Assembly (NCBI GenBank): GCA_016703765.1
Contig: JADJBL010000020.1
Span: forward strand, 1 to 64,000
Origin: Saprospirales bacterium
GTDB lineage: Bacteria; Bacteroidota; Bacteroidia; Chitinophagales; Saprospiraceae
Direction of reading: 5' to 3'
Length of the DNA stretch: 64,000 nucleotides
Below, one piece after another: positions 60,237 through 64,000 of this stretch. Position numbers and translations under genes: made by a program. Numbering within the stretch: position 1 is the first letter of the stretch; every line of letters begins with the position of its first letter. The notes below the pieces were generated by a model. That model did no database searches and had not been told where the DNA came from. It worked only from the letters and a program-made list of their open reading frames with translations.

Positions 60237-61085
60237 ATGAACCGTTTTATTCTTTATAGCGCCTTTATGCTTTTCCTCGGAGGAACTGCCTTTGTTTCCT
60301 GCCTTCCTTTAGAAGAAGAAGATATCGACCTGGGGCCTCTTCCGGCAGCTCCGGAATTCTCAGCCGTTGTAATGCCCGAGGACTCCAACCTGGTGGTGAT
60401 CACCGTATTATCGGATGGGTACTTCGACCTGTTGTGGGACCTGCCCGGCCGAAATCCGAAGACCTCCAAGGAGGCCGTCGATACCATCCTTTACAGCAAG
60501 GCTGGAACTTATACGGTCACCCTCCATATTTCCAGCGATGGGGGCAATGGATCTTCCTCTGCGAAACAAGAGGTCGTCATCCTCAAAGACGCCACTCTTC
60601 CCTGCGATCCGACCATTTCCCTGCTTACCGGCGAATGCGGGCTCGAAGGGAAATGCTGGACTTTCAGCCATGCGGCGGGAGCGGTGAGCGTGGGGCCGAC
60701 TTATGGGTCCACCGAATGGTACACCTCTCCGGTCGATGGCCTGCAGGTGGATCAATACGACGACCAATATTGCTTCTATTTTGAGGACCTGGTCTTTGCG
60801 TACAACAACAACGGCCTGACGGTCAATCCCTGGAACGGCTACTCGGCCGAGCCCCTGGATTTGCCTCCCGGAGAGTGGTTATACAGCAAGGGCACGGGCG
60901 CCAACGGGGCGGATCAGATCATCATTCCCGATACCCATTTCATGGGGGTTCGCGACTGCGACAACGTGCTGGATGTGGTGATTCTTACGGAAGACCAGCT
61001 CGTGGTGCGGGGACGGATTGCGGGGCAGGATGGCGTGCCGGCGGCGGAAGGATGGTTTGAGCTTTCTTTTGAGCCGGCTCAATGA
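60237..61085 (+). CDS. PKD-domain surface lipoprotein (SusE-like position)
   Basis: The signal (MNRFILYSAFMLFLGGTAFVSC) makes it a lipoprotein. Residues about 40-120 are PKD-like (GYFDLLWDLPGRNPKTSKEAVDTILYSKAGTYTVTLHI). The remaining 150 residues form a Cys-containing beta domain that starts near LTGECGLEGKCWTFSHAAG and resembles the glycan-binding domain often following PKD in surface glycan-binding proteins. Its place directly after SusD fits a SusE-type binding protein. No catalytic motif is seen. Confidence 0.8.
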   Translation: MNRFILYSAFMLFLGGTAFVSCLPLEEEDIDLGPLPAAPEFSAVVMPEDSNLVVITVLSDGYFDLLWDLPGRNPKTSKEAVDTILYSKAGTYTVTLHISSDGGNGSSSAKQEVVILKDATLPCDPTISLLTGECGLEGKCWTFSHAAGAVSVGPTYGSTEWYTSPVDGLQVDQYDDQYCFYFEDLVFAYNNNGLTVNPWNGYSAEPLDLPPGEWLYSKGTGANGADQIIIPDTHFMGVRDCDNVLDVVILTEDQLVVRGRIAGQDGVPAAEGWFELSFEPAQ

Positions 61086-61112
61086 GTGCGAAACAGTTGA
61101 AATTTTTTTGAC

Positions 61113-61934
61113 ATGAAATCTTATTCTTTTATTCTAATAACCCTGATTGGGTTTGCCGGATTTTCCTGCAAGGAATCCACGGGTGAGTCGCCATCGGAGC
61201 GCAAGCTGGTCTGGTCGGATGAATTCGACTACCAGGGCGCGCCCGACTCCAGCAAATGGGCTTTTCAGCTGGGCAACGGTTGCCCCGACATTTGCGGATG
61301 GGGCAACAACGAACGCCAGTATTACACCCGCAACCCCGAAAATGCGCGGGTGGAAAACGGCAATCTGGTGATCGAAGCCATTAAAAACGACAGCGCCTAC
61401 AGCTCTGCCCGGCTCACCACCAACGGCAAGGCCGGTTGGAAATACGGCAGGGTAGAGGCCCGGATCGACCTCCCCACCGGTACCGGCACCTGGCCCGCGT
61501 TCTGGATGTTGCCCTCCGATTGGAAATACGGAGGCTGGCCCGCCAGCGGCGAAATAGACATCATGGAGCACGTGGGCTATGTGGTGGACAGCATTTTCGG
61601 CACCGTCCATACGGGCGCCTACAACCATGTGAAGGGGACTCAGAAAGGAGGCAAGATATTATCTGCCGATGCCGAGCAAAACTTTCACGTCTACGCCATC
61701 GAATGGAATGCCGAAAAGATCGATTTTTTCCTGGACGATACGCTCTATTTTACTTTTGCCAATGAGCATACCGGCTCCGAGGCCTGGCCTTTCGACCAGG
61801 ATTTCTACCTGCTCCTCAACCTCGCGGTTGGAGGAAACTGGGGCGGAAAATTCGGCATCGACGATGCAATCTGGCCCCAGCGAATGGTAGTTGATTACGT
61901 TCGGGTCTATTCTCTGGAGAAGTTGAAAAGTTGA
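61113..61934 (+). CDS. GH16 endo-beta-1,3-glucanase (laminarinase-like) lipoprotein
   Basis: GH16 enzymes cut beta-1,3 or mixed beta-1,3/1,4 glucans. The lipobox is FAGFSC. The domain shows LVWSDEFDYQGAPDSSKWAF, GWGNNERQYYT, GRVEARIDLPTGTGTWPAFWML and the active site GEIDIMEHVG with the Glu-x-Asp-x-x-Glu triad, near residue 150. The end is HVYAIEWNAEKIDFFLDD, NLAVGGNWGG and VDYVRVYSL. The last residues (EKLKS) and the TGA stop come from the word repeat that follows, so the original C-terminus probably ended at about VRVYSL. Substrate is inferred from the motif and PUL context. Confidence 0.92.
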   Translation: MKSYSFILITLIGFAGFSCKESTGESPSERKLVWSDEFDYQGAPDSSKWAFQLGNGCPDICGWGNNERQYYTRNPENARVENGNLVIEAIKNDSAYSSARLTTNGKAGWKYGRVEARIDLPTGTGTWPAFWMLPSDWKYGGWPASGEIDIMEHVGYVVDSIFGTVHTGAYNHVKGTQKGGKILSADAEQNFHVYAIEWNAEKIDFFLDDTLYFTFANEHTGSEAWPFDQDFYLLLNLAVGGNWGGKFGIDDAIWPQRMVVDYVRVYSLEKLKS

Positions 61935-62057
61935 AAAGTTTAAAGTTTAATGGAAGCCTTTTTGGCTTCGCCAAAAAGAAACTTTTCAACTTTTCAACTT
62001 TTCAACTTTTCAACTCTTCAACTCTTCAACTCTTCAACTCTTCAACTCTTCAACTTC
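61917..62057. repeat. Word-repeat inverted repeat, family A, long octamer array
   Basis: The left arm is AAGTTGAAA words (61917-61949). The core hairpin is CTTTTTGGC-TTC-GCCAAAAAG (61958-61978). The right arm is four AACTTTTC octamers, then five AACTCTTC, then AACTTCC (61980-62057). It overlaps the end of one GH16 gene and lies before the next. Confidence 0.85.
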
Positions 62058-62084
62058 CGAAAATTAATGCCAAACCAAAAGAAT

Positions 62085-63296
62085 ATGAAAAACCTGAAGA
62101 TTTATACCCTCCTCGTCCTTGCCTTCGCCATTGGTTGTTACGAGGACAAAGACGGCAATCCGCCGCCGCTGGATTTGCCCTCCCTTTCCATTACCGACTT
62201 GAATCTCACGGAAGGAGATGAGGACTTTATCGCCTCCTTCGAGGTGACCCTCACGGGGACCAACACTACCAACGTCGTGGTGAGTCTCGCTTCTTTGAGC
62301 AGATCGGCCGAGGCGGAAGTGGATTACAAGATCATCAATCCGGAAACCATGATCTTTGCGCCGGGGGAAACCTCGAAGAGCATCCAGGTCGAAATCGTTG
62401 GGGACGAATTGCTGGAAGGGAAGGAGGAATTCGAGCTCGTCCTGTTCAACCCGATCAACGCGACCATCTCCAAGGGTACCGGATTGGGCGTCATCGAAGA
62501 TGATGAGATCGATAATTCGGAATTGATCATCCCCTCCACGGGCTATACCACGCCTTTGACTTACCCCGGTTTTCACATCGTTTGGAAGGACGAATTCGAC
62601 GGAACCTCCCTCGATCTGAACAACTGGACCTTCGAGATCGGAGACGGCTGCCCCAACAATTGCGGCTGGGGAAATAACGAATCGCAGTACTACCGGCAGG
62701 AAAACACCAAAATGGTCAATGGCCACCTGGTAATCGAGGCCAGGAAGCAGAATTTTGCGGGGAAAGAGTACACCTCCTCCCGCATCGTCACCAAGGGCAA
62801 AAAGGAATTCAAATACGGCCGCATCGATATCCGGGCCGCCCTGCCCGAGGGTCAGGGCATCTGGCCCGCCCTCTGGATGCTGGGCGCCAACTTCAACTCT
62901 GTCGGTTGGCCCGCCTGCGGCGAAATGGATATCATGGAGCTGATCGGCAGCATTCCAAACCGCTCGAATTCCACGGTGCATTTCGGCGAAAACCTGAGCC
63001 AGCACGAATTCGTCGGCTCTTCGATCACCCTGCCCGGCAGCGCCAAATTCTCCGACGAATTTCACGTCTTTTCCATGAACTGGACCCAAAACCAGGCCCA
63101 GTTCCTGATGGACAACCAGGTGGTGCTGACCATCACCCCCGCCGACCTCAACGGCCAACCCTACCCGTTCAACGAAATGTTCTTTTTCGTCTTTAACATC
63201 GCCGTGGGCGGCAACTGGCCCGGCTATCCGGACGCCACGACGCCCTTCCCGCAGCGCTTGATCGTAGATTATGTCCGGGTTTTTCAATTAAATTAA
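62085..63296 (+). CDS. GH16 endo-beta-1,3-glucanase lipoprotein with Calx-beta domain
   Basis: The start at 62085 gives MKNLKIYTLLVLAFAIGC, a lipoprotein signal; the frame is open further up only through the octamer array. Residues about 30-150 are a Calx-beta-like domain (LTEGDEDFIASFEVTLTG, EVDYKIINPETMIFAPGETSKSIQVEIVGDELLEGKEEFELVL). The GH16 domain follows: WKDEFDGTSLDLNNWTFE, GWGNNESQYYR, the active site GEMDIMELIG near residue 280, and VDYVRVFQLN at the end. It is a paralogue of the preceding gene. Both would cut laminarin-like glucan outside or at the cell surface before import by SusCD. Confidence 0.92.
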   Translation: MKNLKIYTLLVLAFAIGCYEDKDGNPPPLDLPSLSITDLNLTEGDEDFIASFEVTLTGTNTTNVVVSLASLSRSAEAEVDYKIINPETMIFAPGETSKSIQVEIVGDELLEGKEEFELVLFNPINATISKGTGLGVIEDDEIDNSELIIPSTGYTTPLTYPGFHIVWKDEFDGTSLDLNNWTFEIGDGCPNNCGWGNNESQYYRQENTKMVNGHLVIEARKQNFAGKEYTSSRIVTKGKKEFKYGRIDIRAALPEGQGIWPALWMLGANFNSVGWPACGEMDIMELIGSIPNRSNSTVHFGENLSQHEFVGSSITLPGSAKFSDEFHVFSMNWTQNQAQFLMDNQVVLTITPADLNGQPYPFNEMFFFVFNIAVGGNWPGYPDATTPFPQRLIVDYVRVFQLN

Positions 63297-63301
63297 AACT
63301 C

Positions 63302-63438
63302 ATTAGCCTAAAAAATAATCAGGTAAGTACACGGCCTCAGGCCGTGTACTTACAAAAACTCTCTTAACTATAAGTTTATAAATAATCAGGTAATGACACG
63401 GCCGCAGGCCGTGTCATTATAAAAACTCTCTTAACTAT
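63302..63438. repeat. Tandem pair of triloop hairpins after the last GH16 gene
   Basis: Two copies of a unit of about 65-70 bp (AATAATCAGGTAA, hairpin, AAAAACTCTCTTAACTAT). Hairpin 1 is 63323-63353 (GTAAGTACACGGCC, loop TCA) and hairpin 2 is 63391-63419 (TAATGACACGGCC, loop GCA). Where the arms differ, both sides of the stem have changed together. Confidence 0.8.
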
Positions 63439-63456
63439 CTTTTTAGGTTGTTTGGC

Positions 63457-63485
63457 AACGCGGGGTGAACACTCCGCGTTTTTTT
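63457..63485 (+). terminator. Intrinsic terminator at the end of the glucan locus
   Basis: AACGCGG (63457-63463) pairs with CCGCGTT (63474-63480), with an inner GTG/CAC, followed by a run of T. A strong plus-strand terminator. Confidence 0.75.
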
Positions 63486-63525
63486 GTTATTTTGCCTTGT
63501 TAAGGGACGAAGTTACAAAAACTCC

Positions 63526-64000
63526 ATGCCGACACCCCTGCTCAAGGATATCGAAAATTCGCTCCTTTCCGGAGAAACAAAAATGGCTCTGGAAGACCTG
63601 CTGGAGTGGGTGCGCGCTCATTTGCCGGAAAAGGAAAACGAGGTGATGAGCACCCTGGGTCGTTTCAACAAAGCGGTCCGCGACCGCAACCGCAACGACA
63701 TCACAGAGGATTTTTACCAGACGGAATACACCAAGATCATTCTGGTGACTCAGGATATTTTGTCGATCTGCCGACACTCGGGCGCTCCTTCGGAAGGAGG
63801 CGCGGTATTGCATTTGCACCATAAACACACCTGCGACCGCGTGCCGCAGAACGACGATTATCAAAAATTCTCCCTCGAAGCCAGCGCCGGGAAGGCTCGT
63901 TTTTATTATCTGTACGGAGATGAGCAGCAGTCGCACGAGGGCTTTTTTCGCCGCATTTGCTACGAACTGGAGGGCCGCTTGTTCGACTACCTCCACACCG
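63526..64000 (+). CDS. Effector-associated-domain protein with iSTAND-like domain, cut off by the window end
   Basis: The frame from the ATG at 63526 is open to the last base. Residues about 1-75 (LLSGETKMALEDLLEWVRAH, STLGRFNKAVRDRNRNDITEDFYQTEY) fit the short helical effector-associated domains (EAD11-like) that link sensors and effectors in bacterial conflict systems. From about residue 100, TCDRVPQNDDYQKF and RFYYLYGDEQQSHEGFFRRICYE resemble the start of the inactive STAND (iSTAND) domain, which often follows an EAD. Both matches are from memory of sequence patterns, not a search. The protein is likely longer and its partner effector may lie beyond the window. Confidence 0.6.
   Translation, partial: MPTPLLKDIENSLLSGETKMALEDLLEWVRAHLPEKENEVMSTLGRFNKAVRDRNRNDITEDFYQTEYTKIILVTQDILSICRHSGAPSEGGAVLHLHHKHTCDRVPQNDDYQKFSLEASAGKARFYYLYGDEQQSHEGFFRRICYELEGRLFDYLHT

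Noticed and set aside
61979..62057. Regular octamer array that could be taken for a CRISPR array
   Set aside because: The units are directly abutting 8-mers without spacers, and no cas genes are near.

Overview
The window looks like chromosomal DNA of a Bacteroidota bacterium, most likely of the class Saprospiria (Lewinella/Saprospira relatives). The evidence is SusC/SusD proteins, four secreted proteins with C-terminal sorting domains of the type IX secretion kind, FKBP-type lipoproteins, promoters of the TAnnTTTG type, a SusR-like membrane regulator, and an effector-associated-domain protein. No rRNA, tRNA, CRISPR array, phage or insertion sequence with a transposase was seen.

Layout. 1-2400 is visibly more AT-rich and holds a broken small secreted gene, a dienelactone hydrolase and a frameshifted methyltransferase. 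2444-31201 is mostly housekeeping: a broken membrane protein, tamB, aroC, mutS2, ndk, a NrnA-like DHH phosphoesterase, two FKBP lipoproteins, prfB (with its programmed frameshift), cutA, a membrane protein, an N-acetylglucosamine kinase-like gene plus pfkA, a glucosaminidase, dnaG, two M16 peptidases, argS and glnS. 31272-34305 is a TonB receptor and beta-propeller lipoprotein pair that resembles BtuB/BtuG. 34382-45405 holds secreted and accessory genes: two T9SS cargo proteins including a C25 (gingipain-like) protease, an unknown secreted protein, an AlkD-like repair protein, an animal-type heme peroxidase, tryptophanase, an amidase and a 51-aa membrane protein. 45566-47532 has yebC, an SDR and DoxX. 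47586-50297 is a DUF4062-STAND-TPR protein bracketed by a perfect 21-bp direct repeat. 50348-63296 is a beta-glucan (laminarin-like) utilisation locus: a SusR-like regulator divergent from a binding protein, SusC, SusD, a SusE-like lipoprotein and two GH16 enzymes. The window ends inside an EAD-iSTAND-like conflict gene.

The most unusual signal is not a gene. Intergenic spaces carry long inverted repeats built from 7-9-bp words repeated in tandem on one side and as reverse complements on the other. There are four word families at ten loci, including five of the six non-overlapping convergent gene pairs; the sixth has a short perfect hairpin. A second theme is perfect hairpins with loops of exactly three bases, often GAA or GCA. 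Seven of these build one 229-bp mirror-symmetric palindrome at 10144-10372.

Several conserved genes (prfB, the DHH phosphoesterase, the methyltransferase, the C25 protease) carry single-base indels, often beside G or C runs. These look like assembly or sequencing errors more than real pseudogenes. All assignments come from reading the sequence; no database search was run.
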